DNA from: Tubiluchus corallicola
Taxonomy: Eukaryota > Priapulida > Priapulimorpha > Priapulimorphida > Tubiluchidae
NCBI GenBank assembly: GCA_030141605.1
Contig: JAQGDQ010000633.1
Coordinates: forward strand, 1 to 64,000
Direction of reading: 5' to 3'
DNA length: 64,000 nt
The position numbers and the translations under genes were made by a program. Shown piece by piece: positions 1 through 12,058 of the stretch. The notes beneath the pieces were generated by a model. It saw nothing but the letters and a program-made list of their open reading frames with translations, did not search any database and had not been told where the DNA came from. Each line of letters starts with the position of its first letter. Position 1 is the first letter of the stretch.

Positions 1-313
1 TTTGTATATGAGAAATACAGCAAGTATAACTTAATTTAGACCAGGTTATACAGTACAAAACTCGCAAAGTAGCTCCCTCTAACTGGGCACATGGAAAAAA
101 CCTTGTGGTTTTATTGTGAAATGAACTTTCTTGCAGTGCGGGATTTCCGGAGAAAACGGGAATTTTCAGAAAATTTTCTGATAGCGTCATTTTTCCTTGA
201 GTCCTCGGTGTGAAATGGGCCTTAGTGTCGTAACACTACTTATTGTGTTCCACTGCTGAAGATTTTATACATGATACTTGTTGTTTATTCTTTTTCTATT
301 TATTTCTTTATAG

Positions 314-413
314 GAGTCAAATGATAACTAATGATGACTACAACTTTATTTCCATGTTTGATAACACTTCACCGGAGAAGCGAGCAGACATTTTGAAAAC
401 ACACAGTCACCAG
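314..413 (+). pseudogene. ATP6V1H: Inverted duplicate of ATP6V1H exon 3
   Basis: The 100-bp exon, its acceptor and its GTAAGT donor look identical to the minus-strand exon at 12058-11959, but in the opposite orientation. It is part of the inverted duplication 1-3369 / 10485-12370. It has no recognisable neighbour exons inside the window on the plus strand. Confidence 0.9.
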
Positions 414-2818
414 GTAAGTGTGCTACATTGTACTAAGACTAATTTAAATAATTAAGTCACCAGGTAAATGTGTGCTACATTGTACCAAGACTAATTTAAA
501 TAATTAAGTCACCAGGTAAAAGTGTGCTACATTGTACCAAGACTAATTTAAATAATTAAGTCACCAGGTAAAAGTGCGCTACATTGTACTAAGACTAATT
601 TAAATAATTAAGTCACCAGGTAAAAGTGTGCTACATTGTACTAAGACTAATTTAAATAATTAAGTCACCAGGTAAATGTGTGCTACATTGTACCAAGACT
701 AATTTAAATAATTAAGTCACCAGGTAAAAGTGTACAACAAACAACAAAAACCAAACCAAAAAACAACACCAAACAAAAAAAAAAACAAACAAAACAAAAA
801 AAAAAAACAAAAAACACAAAACAAAAAAAAAAAACACCAAAAACAAAAAAAAACAAAAAACCAAAAAAACAACAAACAAACAAAAAACACCAAAAACAAC
901 CAAACAACAAAACAAACCAAAACACAACCCAACAAAAAAAAACACCAAAACACAACCAAACAAAAAAAAACACCAAAAACGCTACATTGTACTAAGACTA
1001 ATTTAAATAATTAAGTCACCAGGTAAAAGTGTGCTACATTGTACAAAACAAAAAAAAACACCAAAACAAAACAACCAAACAAAAAAAAACACAAACCACA
1101 ACCAAACCACCAAACACAAAAACACAACAAAGACTAATTTAAATAATTAAGTCACCAGGTAAAAGTGCGCTACATTGTACTAAGACTAATTTAAATAATT
1201 AAGTCACCAGGTAAACGTGTGCTACATTGTACAAAGACTAATTTAAATAATTAAGTCACCAGGTAAAAGTGTGCACATTGTACCAAGACTAATTTAAATA
1301 ATTAAGTCACCAGGTAAAAGTGTGCTACATTGTACTAAGACAAATTTAAATAATTAAGTCACCAGGTAAAAGTGTGCTACATTGTACTAAGACTAATTTA
1401 AATAATTAAGTCACCAGGTAAAAGTGTGCTACATTGTACTAAGACTAATTTAAATAATTAAGTCACCAGGTAAACGTGTGCTACATTGTACTAAGACTAA
1501 TTTAAATAATTAAGTCACCAGGTAAACGTGTGCTACATTGTACCAAGACTAATTTAAATAATTAAGTCACCAGGTAAAAGTGTGCTACATTGTACTAAGA
1601 CTAATTTAAATAATTAAGTCACCAGGTAAAAGTGTGCTACATTGTACCAAGACTAATTTAAATAATTAAGTCACCAGGTAAAAGTGTGCTACATTGTACC
1701 AAGACTAATTTAAATAATTAAGTCACCAGGTAAACGTGTGCTACATTGTACCAAGACTAATTTAAATAATTAAGTCACCAGGTAAAAGTGTGCTACATTG
1801 TACCAAGACTAATTTAAATAATTAAGTCACCAGGTAAAAGTGCGCTACATTGTACTAAGACTAATTTAAATAATTAAGTCACCAGGTAAAAGTGTGCTAC
1901 ATTGTACTAAGACTAATTTAAATAATTAAGTCACCAGGTAAAAGTGTGCTACATTGTACCAAGACTAATTTAAATAATTAAGTCACCAGGTAAAAGTGTG
2001 CTACATTGTACTAAGACTAATTTAAATAATTAAGTCACCAGGTAAAAGTGTGCTACATTGTACCAAGACTAATTTAAATAATTAAGTCACCAGGTAAAAA
2101 ACACACCAAACCACAAAAAACAAACAAAACAACCAAACAAAAAAAAACACCAAAAGTGTGCTACATTGTACCAAGACTAATTTAAATAATTAAGTCACCA
2201 GGTAAAAGTGCGCTACATTGTACTAAGACTAATTTAAATAATTAAGTCACCAGGTAAAAGTGTGCTACATTGTACTAAGACTAATTTAAATAATTAAGTC
2301 ACCAGGTAAAAGTGTGCTACATTGTACTAAGACTAATTTAAATAATTAAGTCACCAGGTAAATGTGTGCTACATTGTACCAAGACTAATTTAAATAATTA
2401 AGTCACCAGGTAAAAGTGCGCTACATTGTACTAAGACTAATTTAAATAATTAAGTCACCAGGTAAATGTGTGCTACATTGTACCAAGACTAATTTAAATA
2501 ATTAAGTCACCAGGTAAAAGTGTGCTACATTGTACAAAGACTAATTTAAATAATTAAGTCACCAGGTAAAAGTGTGCTACATTGTACCAAGACTAATTTA
2601 AATAATTAAGTCACCAGGTAAAAGTGTGCTACATTGTACCAAGACTAATTTAAATAATTAAGTCACCAGGTAAAAGTGTGCTACATTGTACTAAGACTAA
2701 TTTAAATAATTAAGTCACCAGGTAAAAGTGTGCTACATTGTACTAAGACTAATTTAAATAATTAAGTCACCAGGTAAAAGTGTGCTACATTGTACTAAGA
2801 CAAATTTAAATAATTAAG
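414..2818 (+). repeat. 52-bp array repeating the ATP6V1H exon 3 donor (left arm)
   Basis: About 40 copies of a 52-bp unit, each beginning AGTCACCAG (the exon end) followed by GTAAA(A/T/C)G. Only the first copy, at the exon, keeps GTAAGTG. Three A/C-only stretches interrupt the array. Confidence 0.95.
733..980. other. A/C-only low-complexity stretch inside the array
   Basis: About 250 bp consisting almost only of A and C. Similar stretches occur at 1044-1133 and 2097-2155. All are absent from the other arm. They look like read or consensus artefacts in an unresolved tandem array; open frames over them are spurious. Confidence 0.6.
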
Positions 2819-3369
2819 TAATAAATAATATTGCAATAATGTAATAAATTTGTACAGGGTGGTCCACATTTCGCCTCCTAAAAGACTTTACAGGATGGTC
2901 ACATTTTACCAGTAATAGATTTGTACAGGGTGGTCCACAAACTCGATATGTAAACAAATGTACAGATAAAATTACCTTATTCAGTTAATATTGGTTAGCT
3001 TAAAAATGTTAATGTACGACTTTAATTATCATAGTACAGGGTGGCTCGAAAATTTAATTACATAAATTTAAACTTGTACGAGGTGGGAAAAAATTTCACA
3101 ATATTCTTTTCAATTTGAAATATTGAATTTATGGTGCAGGTATAAATATGTCAGGGAAAATCAAACAATACACATTAGAAGAATTGTCTAGTTCTACAAA
3201 ATCTCAATTACAAGAAATATTAAAGGAATATGGGGACAAAGTTCCAACTTCCACATTAAAAGATGACATGATACATAGAGTTTTGGGGCATCAAACCATA
3301 GAGAATGTGATTAACTCTATGAATGATGATAATGTTTTACCTAACAATGCAGCTATTGGCCAAAGTTTA
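2819..3369 (+). mobile_element. Gypsy-type element: leader and gag start (truncated)
   Basis: A leader with repeated TACAGGGTGG motifs precedes an ATG at 3148. The short frame (MSGKIKQYTLEELSSSTKSQ...) is the start of the gag-like part seen again on the minus strand at 10671. It stops where the sequence switches to a hAT MITE end. Confidence 0.7.
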
Positions 3370-3406
3370 ATGTGGCCCGGCTAGTCAGATAATTTGCACA
3401 CCCCTG
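3370..3406 (+). mobile_element. Truncated right end of a hAT MITE
   Basis: Matches the last bases of the complete MITEs at 47478 and 62081, ending TTTGCACACCCCTG. It is joined to the gag frame at shared AAAGTTTAA, so the junction has nine bases of microhomology. Confidence 0.85.
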
Positions 3407-3510
3407 TGTTACGTATTATTTAACATACTCAGACGGTAACTCAAAGACAAGCAAAATAGATGTGCAAAACTTGTTTTTTTTTATACTGAACTTTAGTCAT
3501 TCACACGTCA

Positions 3511-3968
3511 ATAAGCCTTTTCATGGTTCCAGCGATTGATGATGATCGTGAAAAGGTCAGAGGTTAAGTGTACCAGACAACACATTTGTGTACACTTGAC
3601 AATGCCTCGCAACCCAAGCCATTGTAATAGCAACAGTTTTAACAGCTAGCTAGAACCTCACCTAGTTCATTTTTTCTTGTTTCTAAGCAAGAACCTGCTA
3701 GTAAATCACTCACATGCTAATGTATAATTAAGTAAAGTTCACGTAAAACAACTGACGTTACTGAATTGATGTGTCAGACGGCTTTGCCTTTCCTACATGT
3801 CACGTTACGGTTGTATTTAACAACTGTAGTTACTGAACTGATGCTGTAGACGGTTATGCTTTACCCACATGCCGCGCGACGATTGCTGTTAAGACGCATT
3901 GCTATAGTACACTTAACCTTTGACCTACAGCAACTGCTCCTGCGCACAACGAAACTGAAAACGCTTAT
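3511..3968. mobile_element. Interspersed repeat with inverted ends, copy 1
   Basis: Starts ATAAGCCTTTTCATGGTTCC and ends with the near reverse complement. It matches 17438-18180 and 31410-31752 over several hundred bases (landmark TACACTTGACAATGCCTCGCA). A non-autonomous DNA transposon is likely; family not determined. Confidence 0.7.
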
Positions 3969-4269
3969 AGCACAGCTAAAACTTCACTTTTAGGGTCCCT
4001 GCAAAGTATCATTGAAAAAAATCAGATCTACAGATGCACTGGAGTTTTTAAAAACTGTCACAATTTCTCTTTACAATATTTCTTCATGATTTTGTGCTGC
4101 CATAACTGTATGGTAAATTATGTATTACTCTGGTACCCCCGGTGGCTCCTCTGCGTCACAAAATGACACTCTAAACCACGAACCTCCTTCAACTGCGGGG
4201 CCTGCGGGTGCATAGTTATACTAGTGTTTTGTTACAATTCAATTTTAAATCAACAACTAAACCATCAAT

Positions 4270-4491
4270 CAGTATACAAACAGGGGCATCTCTAGGATTG
4301 GTGTCACCCGGGGCGTCGCTAGGTTGGTGTCACCCGGGGCATCGCTGGGGGTTGGTGTCACCCGTGCGTAGCAGCTCATATACTGTATCATACAAAATCC
4401 TTTAATAATATTTTATGTACGTAGCTACAGCACTTGCTACTATTACTGTTACTATTACTATTATTATTATTACAATTACAATTACTATTAC

Positions 4492-4536
<45 letters not shown>

Positions 4537-5920
4537 CATCTTACATATGTAGCTAGAGCACTTACTACATGGTGATTAGGAGAAACATCATCTAGACAAC
4601 ATCATTTTGTTTTCTATCCTACTGAGTTAAAGTGTTAAGAACACGTTAGTACATTGACAATGTTTATTTTAAAATGAAACTTTTAATATTTTTAATTTTG
4701 TATATGAGATATTTACGCATTGAAGTACAGTCATACCTCGGTTGCCGAACATATCCGTACTCGTACAAATCGGTTTTCAACCAGAAAACTCGAGTTGAAA
4801 TTGTCTCCGTTCTTCGGTACTCGACCGACTGCCAAACACGTGATGAACGCATGCGCGGCGAGCCGAGTAGAGCCGAGAGTAACAGACCGCGCCCGAGAGT
4901 AGTCACGCACGTGTTTCTGCTCTTTGTTACGTATACCATCACACTGCTACCAACACGTAAGTTTTTTTCATGCAGGAATAATTATGTTTTTCTTTCTAAG
5001 TAATTCTATTATGTTTTCTTATCAATTATATCACATCTACTGTATGAATAAACATATTTGCATTATTATATTTCATTTTAGTAATTCTTTACAATTCATT
5101 TGGTGCTTGAGAACGGATTATTTGCTTTTACATTATTGCTTATGGGAATAAATGATTCGGTTCTCAACCAAATCGGTTTTCAAACACTTTTAGGAACGAA
5201 TTACGGTCGAAAACAGAGGTATGACTGTAACACTTTTAATCAAATGAGAATACACAACTTATTTGAAATATCAAAAGGAACTGTCTTTAAAACACAAACA
5301 ATTCTGTATTTACTGATTATGTCAACAATCAAAACTTTCCCGGATTTCATCACTCCAGTTTGAGCAGCGAAGCCAAGAGCCGGAGAGAAGTCTGGAAAAT
5401 TTGGGACTGGTTTCCTGCAATCTGAGCGCATTTGAGTCCAAAATCAGCACGGCAATAACACCAATCATACACTCACATTTCTGGTGTCACCCCCAGGGTG
5501 GCATCACCGGGTGTAGACCACCCCCGCACCCCCTTCCCCTAGTGACGCCATTGTATACAAAATCAAACCCTTCTCAATGGCTTGACTTTTAGATTTAATG
5601 AGTAAACTTTGCGTATTTATCTACATTTATGGCGTCACCCCCAGGATGGCAGTTACCGGGTGTAGACCACTGACACCCCCCACCCCCTAGCGACGCCATG
5701 GTATACAAAAAAAACCTTTCTCAATGACTTGACTTTTACATTTAATGAGTAAACTTAGCGTATTTATCTACATTAATGGTGTCACCCCCAGGATGGCAGT
5801 TACCGGGTGTAGACCACCGACACCCCCCACCCCCTAGCGACGCCACGGTATACAAAAAAAACCTTTCTCAATGACTTGACTTTTACATTTAATGAGTAAA
5901 CTTAGCGTATTTATCTACAT
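4270..5920. mobile_element. Transposon remnants with CAGGGGC.TC..TAGG ends and a 147-bp tandem end
   Basis: 4281 starts CAGGGGCATCTCTAGG; related ends CCCCCTAGYGACGCCA occur near 5550, 5690 and 5845. The right end is tandemly repeated about three times with a 147-bp period (5485-5920). A Tigger-like element (4728-5227) is nested inside, and an ATT/TTA microsatellite lies at 4436-4535. Confidence 0.6.
4728..5227. mobile_element. Tigger/pogo-like MITE, 500 bp
   Basis: Ends CAGTCATACCTCGG and its near reverse complement, flanked by TA on both sides (4726-4727, 5228-5229). The interior has no transposase. Confidence 0.85.
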
Positions 5921-5941
5921 ATAAGGAATTTCTGTAAGCGA

Positions 5942-6360
5942 CAATTACCTCCACGTTAATTAGTTTACCTGATTAACAATGAATCCATCAGATCCATTAA
6001 CTCCATGTTAATTAGTTTACCTGATTAACAATGAATCCATCAGATCCATTAACTCCATGTTAATTAGTTTACCTGATTAACAATGAATCCATCAGATCCA
6101 TTACCTCCATGTTAATTAGTTTACCTGATTAACGATGAATCCATCAGATCCATTAACTCCATGTTGATTAGTTTACCTGATTAACAATGAATCCATCAGA
6201 TCCATTAACTCCATGTTAATTAGTTTACCTGATTAACAATGAATCCATCAGATCCATTAACTCCATGTTAATTAGTTTACCTGATTAACAATGAATCCAT
6301 CAGATCCATTAACTCCATGTTAACTAGTTTACCTGATTAACAATGAATCCATCAGATCTA
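5942..6360. repeat. 52-bp tandem array, about 8 copies
   Basis: The unit contains TTAGTTTACCTGATTAACAA and ATCCATCAGATCCATTA. Copies differ at only a few bases, so the array is young. It is unrelated to the other 52-bp array. Confidence 0.95.
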
Positions 6361-6572
6361 TTGAGCATGCTCAAGAACGGAGCCCAAAGCGATTCCTTCT
6401 GCTTACGAGCGTACTCCCGAAATATCTCCACTCGTGTCTTATCCTCCTAATTAATCACAAACGTTTGTTAATAAACAGTTACACTCTATTATGCTGGATA
6501 AAAACTTGTAATTTTATTCAAAGTGTGATGTCATCGCAATTATCGTTGCAATAGATAATTACTTTCTTATGT

Positions 6573-6960
6573 TTAATTCTTTCAGGACCGCATCATTCAA
6601 AATAAGTCTTATAACACCTATGACTATTCTGCTACTGTATGAACACAGACATAACTAAATGATTACAAATTAGATACTGTTCTATTTAGGAGAATCTTGG
6701 ATATCCAATCAGGCTATTTGTTTAAACATTATAAGTGATTTAATTGAATAAAATTAAGAAAAACACGCCCTTTTCAGACACTTCAACTTAATTTATTGAG
6801 TAGCTTAGTCTGGTGTACACTTGCTTGATTGTACGCATTTTTGTTGATCGCCTTCTTGCTACAGAACAAGAGAACTGTCTTTCACACAGAGTTCCAGGAA
6901 AAAACAACCAATCAGCTAAAGAGAAATTATCAGAGCATTCGTAGCGCACGCTTCACTAAC
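6573..6960. mobile_element. Fragment of a piggyBac-like MITE
   Basis: Starts TTAATTCTTTCAGGACCGCA and matches, inverted, the right half of the complete copy at 44803-45537. Confidence 0.7.
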
Positions 6961-9000
6961 TAAACAAAAGTTTAAAATGCTTTATATTGCGAATAAGATC
7001 AATAATGTCTTTTTTGGTGAGTCAGTGGTGCACACTGGGATGCAGTACCGATTTCCTAGGTGGCACGCACATTTTAAATTATTAAGAGTCTTCTTTTCCA
7101 GTTATACAAGTCTTTCAAACAGGTAAGCGTAATGCTAAGTAATAATGTAACTTTGAATGGAAACTTCTTTGAGATACATTTTAAAATTGCATTTGCTTCC
7201 TGTTCAAGAATTATATAAACAGGGATGAGAATGACAAATTGCAAAAAACTGTGAAACAGGCCGGGGGGTTGGGGGCCACCCAATCGCAATTTTGAGACCA
7301 TGGAGCCTCTAAGTGGACCAAAAATATCAATTACCTTGTTTCATGTATAATTTCAAATACCCAGCTATCAAGGATACATGATACATATAATCGCGAAGCT
7401 TCAAAAAATTAACAAATTTTATTTTGTATATATTTTGCTGCCCATATTTCATAAATTATAAAATTAAACTTGGTTTTATTCAAAGTACGCTTTGGTATTT
7501 CGGTTGTTTGTGTCTGGACGCCTCAAAGCTTCACATTTGTCAGCAATGAAGATATGCCGCATTGCCGTAAAAGGCATGCTACAAATCCTACAGATTATCA
7601 AATAAACGATATTTACGCTTTATTTGAGCTATTTTAGCCAAAATTTTTCAGCGATTTTTAACATCTAGGAGACAAAAAGTAAGCTAGATAAATACCTGGA
7701 AAAATGCTACTGAAAGTTTAGGTTACGATTTCGACGAAAACAAGGTTTAACCCGGAAAAATTTTCTCAACAAATTTACACGATTTACAAAAATGGCACTA
7801 CTAGTCTTCCAAAAAACTCGGAATTCGCGTATCCGTGGGAAATTCTCATCCCTATATAAATTACCTGTAGCATGTCATCTATCATTGTTAGTGTATACTG
7901 TACTGTCTGATCCTTGGCAATGTGACCCATTAGGTTCAAGAATGTCTTTGCACACTACAAGAAATGATTGTTATTTGAACATGTTTTAATACAGTAAGCT
8001 TCAGAATTTGTTTTAAATTATATTGTTGGTGTCAAGCAATTTAATCTAGCATTCTATAATTATTTGTTTTCTTTCCGTATTTTTACAAACATGCATTTCC
8101 TGAAACTGTTTAAAGCGAAGCCAGCCTTAGTCATGTGACCTAAGCTTTAGTAGTATACGCCACCTATCAATCGCACTTGTTCTTACACGTAGTTACATTT
8201 TCTGTTGCCGCTATGCTGATCATGCCGTTTGGTGATACTTGCATTGCTTTGTCTATTTTGTTACAATTTAACAGTCACTAGTTGTATTTTCAAGCCAAAG
8301 TTGTCACCAGTAAATGTAAGTCACCATCTACTTTAATAATTAGTTAATAGTTTAAATTGGTTAGAATTGCTTCAAATGTCTAGAATCATAAAGTAATAAT
8401 TTGTGTTTCAGTCTTCTTAAATCTAACTTTTTATTTTGTCTAAATAGTAATAACCTTTAGCACATTCTTAAGCACTTTTTGTGATCTGTTATTTTAATAA
8501 ATTGCAGGTCTATCGCATTTTTGCCGTTTCTTTGCCTGGACTGGGCGCATCCACATATATGTTGTAGAAATTTGCAATCATTTTATTGTAAAACGTAGAC
8601 AATGTTCACTTCAGTAACAAAATTGAACAAAAAGTCATAAAAGTTGGCAATATGATACTGTAGAAATTTTGTATTCTTCAACATTACTTTAGCAGTAGAA
8701 TATTTGCATCCTTTACCATAGCTGTCTCTAGATCAACTGAACTTGCATGCCTGAGAGAATAAAGCTGTAATCACATGACCAGACATACAAGTTCCTATTG
8801 GATGGTACATTTACAGACCATAAATGGAAAAGTCATCTATACTCTACACACTACTAGTTAAACCAAAATCAAAGTCTACTTGGCTTCTTTGATAGCAGAA
8901 TAAAGATTATTACAGAAAGCTGTGTTACAATTGGTTTGAAGAAACCAAAAAACTTGAAATTTAGTTTTACGATTTTATTCTGAAATGACAATACAACATA
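6961..9000. other. No gene recognised
   Basis: AT-rich DNA without a supported frame. The part at about 7055-7210 is a diverged match of 16478-16612, so at least one more old interspersed repeat is present. Confidence 0.5.
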
Positions 9001-9060
9001 AATTTAAATTTAGAATAATTAAAATGATTTTCTTCTGTCCATCCTCCCCCTCGTGATGTG

Positions 9061-9240
9061 TCAACCATCACCACACGATTCCAGGATGCAGATTTTGGAA
9101 ATTGATCTCGTCATTTGTTGATTGCCAACTTGAATTTTTGCGACTCTTACATGACCATCTTGCCCTGGATAAGTTTTGACGATTCGTCCAAGAGCCCATT
9201 GTGTAGGTTTTTTCAGAATCAGTCTTGGCATACGGTCAGA
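9061..9240 (-). mobile_element. BEL/Pao retrotransposon Pol C-terminus (fragment)
   Basis: The frame reads WALGRIVKTYPGQDGHVRV.. and ..SISKICILE, the conserved domain after the integrase in BEL/Pao Pol proteins (DUF5641 type). It lies on the strand opposite to the BEL/Pao reverse-transcriptase piece to its right, so the two are not one intact element. Confidence 0.85.
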
Positions 9241-9384
9241 CCGATGATGAAAAAATGGACACAATAGGCACCCGATTTGAAATGAACATCTCTGAAGAGG
9301 AACAAGGTATAGTTCCTCATGCTGTGCGGCATCTGTTACTGAAGAGCTGCTACTGAAAGAAATGAGAGCCCTCCTGAATTCAAA

Positions 9385-9636
9385 GTGTCTACTCAATTTC
9401 TTGAGTTATACAATGAGGATATCATAGATTTATTTGAACCAACTGCAGAACTTGGCAAGAATAAAAAGTCTAGTATTAAGATTCTTGAAGACGTTAATGG
9501 TGGTATTCATTGCATTGGAGTAACGACAAAGTCACTTTCTACTGAACTAGAGACTTTGCAAGCATTGAAGACAGGTGCTCTGTCACGAACAACGGCAGCT
9601 ACACAGATGAATTCTCATTCCTCTCGATCACATGCC
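9385..9636 (+). pseudogene. Captured kinesin motor-domain fragment (KIF21/KIF4 type)
   Basis: The frame shows [44 protein letters not shown] and SSRSHA. The last is the switch I region (SSRSH) of kinesins. About 84 residues of motor domain are present, open and without introns, and run in frame into a BEL/Pao reverse-transcriptase segment. No other kinesin exon is in the window, so this is a captured piece and not a resident gene. Confidence 0.85.
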
Positions 9637-10135
9637 AAATATGATGAAGTTTCCTTGAATGATACCGAGCATCAAGGACCAAAATTGCAACAGGACCTGA
9701 ATAATGTTCTACTTCGATTTCGGAAGGAGCCAATTGCCTTGGTCTGTGACATTGCTGAAATGTATCTTCGCATAGGAATAGCTGAAGAAGACAGACATTT
9801 TCATCGTTTCTTCTGGAGAAATCTTGACACCACCAGGCAACCAGATGAATGAGTTTTGTCATGTTATTTTTTGGAGAAAATGCATCACCGTTTTTAGCTG
9901 AACTTGTCACACAGGAACATGCAAGAAAGAATGCAGAGAAATTTCCAATGGCTTCAGAGACTGTGAACATACATAGATAACAGCATGGATTCTGTTCCTA
10001 CGATTGAAGATGGAAAGACTTTGTACCATGAACTGTCAGAACTCTGGGCACTAGCTGGCATGTATGCAAGAAAATGGTTGTCGAACTCATCAGAAGTCTT
10101 CCCACGGACTACACATGGAGAAATAAATCCAGCAG
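9637..10135 (+). mobile_element. BEL/Pao reverse-transcriptase fragment, broken
   Basis: [35 protein letters not shown] and HRFFWRNLD are typical of BEL/Pao RT. Frame shifts and stops follow from 9850 on, although similarity continues ([32 protein letters not shown]). Non-functional. Confidence 0.88.
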
Positions 10136-10137
10136 GA

Positions 10138-10690
10138 TCAAAAATTGTTGCTAGTTGAATGCTGATCCGTTCTCAATACAAAAGTAACTGCTTCAAGATA
10201 AAATTTCAATTTTTCGATACAAAAAATTATTGCAAGCAGCTCTATTTCAACTGCGCTGTAGTTGCGCTCAGCAGAAGTCAGTTTACGACTGACGTACATG
10301 ATTGGGACTTCTCCTAAGTCACCCTGGATCTGGGATAGTACATCCCCATTCTGATGAGGGATATCTTCCAAAACATTAGTGTTCGGAGTTAAACCTTCTG
10401 GTTTCAACACTTTACTCCGAACTGATTGCTCAGTTACAACAGTAGATTCGTCTTTACTCTCTGTTGTACTTTTTTCATCAACATTTAAACTTTGGCCAAT
10501 AGCTGCATTGTTAGGTAAAACATTATCATCATTCATAGAGTTAATCACATTCTCTATGGTTTGATGCCCCAAAACTCTATGTATCATGTCATCTTTTAAT
10601 GTGGAAGTTGGAACTTTGTCACCATATTCCTTTAATATTTCTTGTAATTGAGATTTTGTAGAACTAGACAATTCTTCTAATGTGTTTGAT
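10138..10690 (-). mobile_element. Gypsy deletion derivative: gag start fused to RNase H
   Basis: The first about 120 residues are the gag-like part shared with 3148; the rest (VPIMYVSRKLTSAERNYSAVE, ELLAIIFCIEKLKFYL) is the RNase H region of Gypsy Pol. Protease and reverse transcriptase are missing, so an internal deletion joined gag to RNase H in frame. A 5-bp deletion close to the ATG breaks the start. Confidence 0.82.
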
Positions 10691-11035
10691 TTTCCCTGAC
10701 ATATTTATACCTGCACCATAGATTCAATATTTCAAATTGAAAAGAATATTGTGAAATTTTTTCCCACCTCGTACAAGTTTAAATTTATGTAATTAAATTT
10801 TCGAGCCACCCTGTACTATGATAATTAAAGTCGTACATTAACATTTTTAAGCTAACCAATATTAACTGAATAAGGTAATTTTATCTGTACATTTGTTTAC
10901 ATATCGAGTTTGTGGACCACCCTGTACAAATCTATTACTGGTAAAATGTGACCATCCTGTAAAGTCTTTTAGGAGGCGAAATGTGGACCACCCTGTACAA
11001 ATTTATTACATTATTGCAATATTATTTATTACTTA

Positions 11036-11958
11036 ATTATTTAAATTTGTCTTAGTACAATGTAGCACACTTTTACCTGGTGACTTAATTATTTAAATTA
11101 GTCTTAGTACAATGTAGCACACTTTTACCTGGTGACTTAATTATTTAAATTAGTCTTAGTACAATGTAGCACACTTTTACCTGGTGACTTAATTATTTAA
11201 ATTAGTCTTAGTACAATGTAGCACACTTTTACCTGGTGACTTAATTATTTAAATTAGTCTTGGTACAATGTAGCACACTTTTACCTGGTGACTTAATTAT
11301 TTAAATTAGTCTTAGTACAATGTAGCACACTTTTACCTGGTGACTTAATTATTTAAATTAGTCTTGGTACAATGTAGCACACATTTACCTGGTGACTTAA
11401 TTATTTAAATTAGTCTTAGTACAATGTAGCGCACTTTTACCTGGTGACTTAATTATTTAAATTAGTCTTGGTACAATGTAGCACACATTTACCTGGTGAC
11501 TTAATTATTTAAATTAGTCTTAGTACAATGTAGCACACTTTTACCTGGTGACTTAATTATTTAAATTAGTCTTAGTACAATGTAGCACACTTTTACCTGG
11601 TGACTTAATTATTTAAATTAGTCTTAGTACAATGTAGCACACTTTTACCTGGTGACTTAATTATTTAAATTAGTCTTGGTACAATGTAGCACACATTTAC
11701 CTGGTGACTTAATTATTTAAATTAGTCTTGGTACAATGTAGCACACATTTACCTGGTGACTTAATTATTTAAATTAGTCTTAGTACAATGTAGCGCACTT
11801 TTACCTGGTGACTTAATTATTTAAATTAGTCTTGGTACAATGTAGCACACATTTACCTGGTGACTTAATTATTTAAATTAGTCTTGGTACAATGTAGCAC
11901 ACATTTACCTGGTGACTTAATTATTTAAATTAGTCTTAGTACAATGTAGCACACTTAC
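11036..11958 (-). repeat. 52-bp array repeating the ATP6V1H exon 3 donor (right arm)
   Basis: About 18 copies of the same unit downstream of the native exon 3. Again only the exon-adjacent copy has GTAAGTG; the others read GTAAAAG or GTAAATG. Confidence 0.95.
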
Positions 11959-12058
11959 CTGGTGACTGTGTGTTTTCAAAATGTCTGCTCGCTTCTCCGG
12001 TGAAGTGTTATCAAACATGGAAATAAAGTTGTAGTCATCATTAGTTATCATTTGACTC
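11959..12058 (-). CDS. ATP6V1H: ATP6V1H exon 3
   Basis: Acceptor TTTCTTTATAG, donor CACCAG/GTAAGT, 100 bp, ending in phase 0. It encodes the segment after NWQSY of subunit H. The donor is followed by a 52-bp array that repeats the exon end and donor. Confidence 0.92.

Larger units (their letters stand above)
1..3369 (+). repeat. Left arm of large inverted duplication
   Basis: Near-identical reverse complement of 10485-12370 once array length is ignored: ATP6V1H intron end, exon 3, the 52-bp array, then a Gypsy leader and gag start. The arm may continue left of base 1. It ends at 3369 by fusion to a hAT MITE end. Differences seen: array copy number, A/C-only inserts, one substitution near 3130 and a 5-bp deletion in the right arm at the gag start. 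Confidence 0.92.

Noticed and set aside
704-1014. Lys/Asn/Thr-rich frame and Phe/Val-rich frames opposite it
   Set aside because: A/C-only sequence, probably an artefact.
3407-11958. Search for the next ATP6V1H exon on the minus strand
   Set aside because: No segment resembling the following conserved block was seen; only transposon pieces and non-coding DNA.
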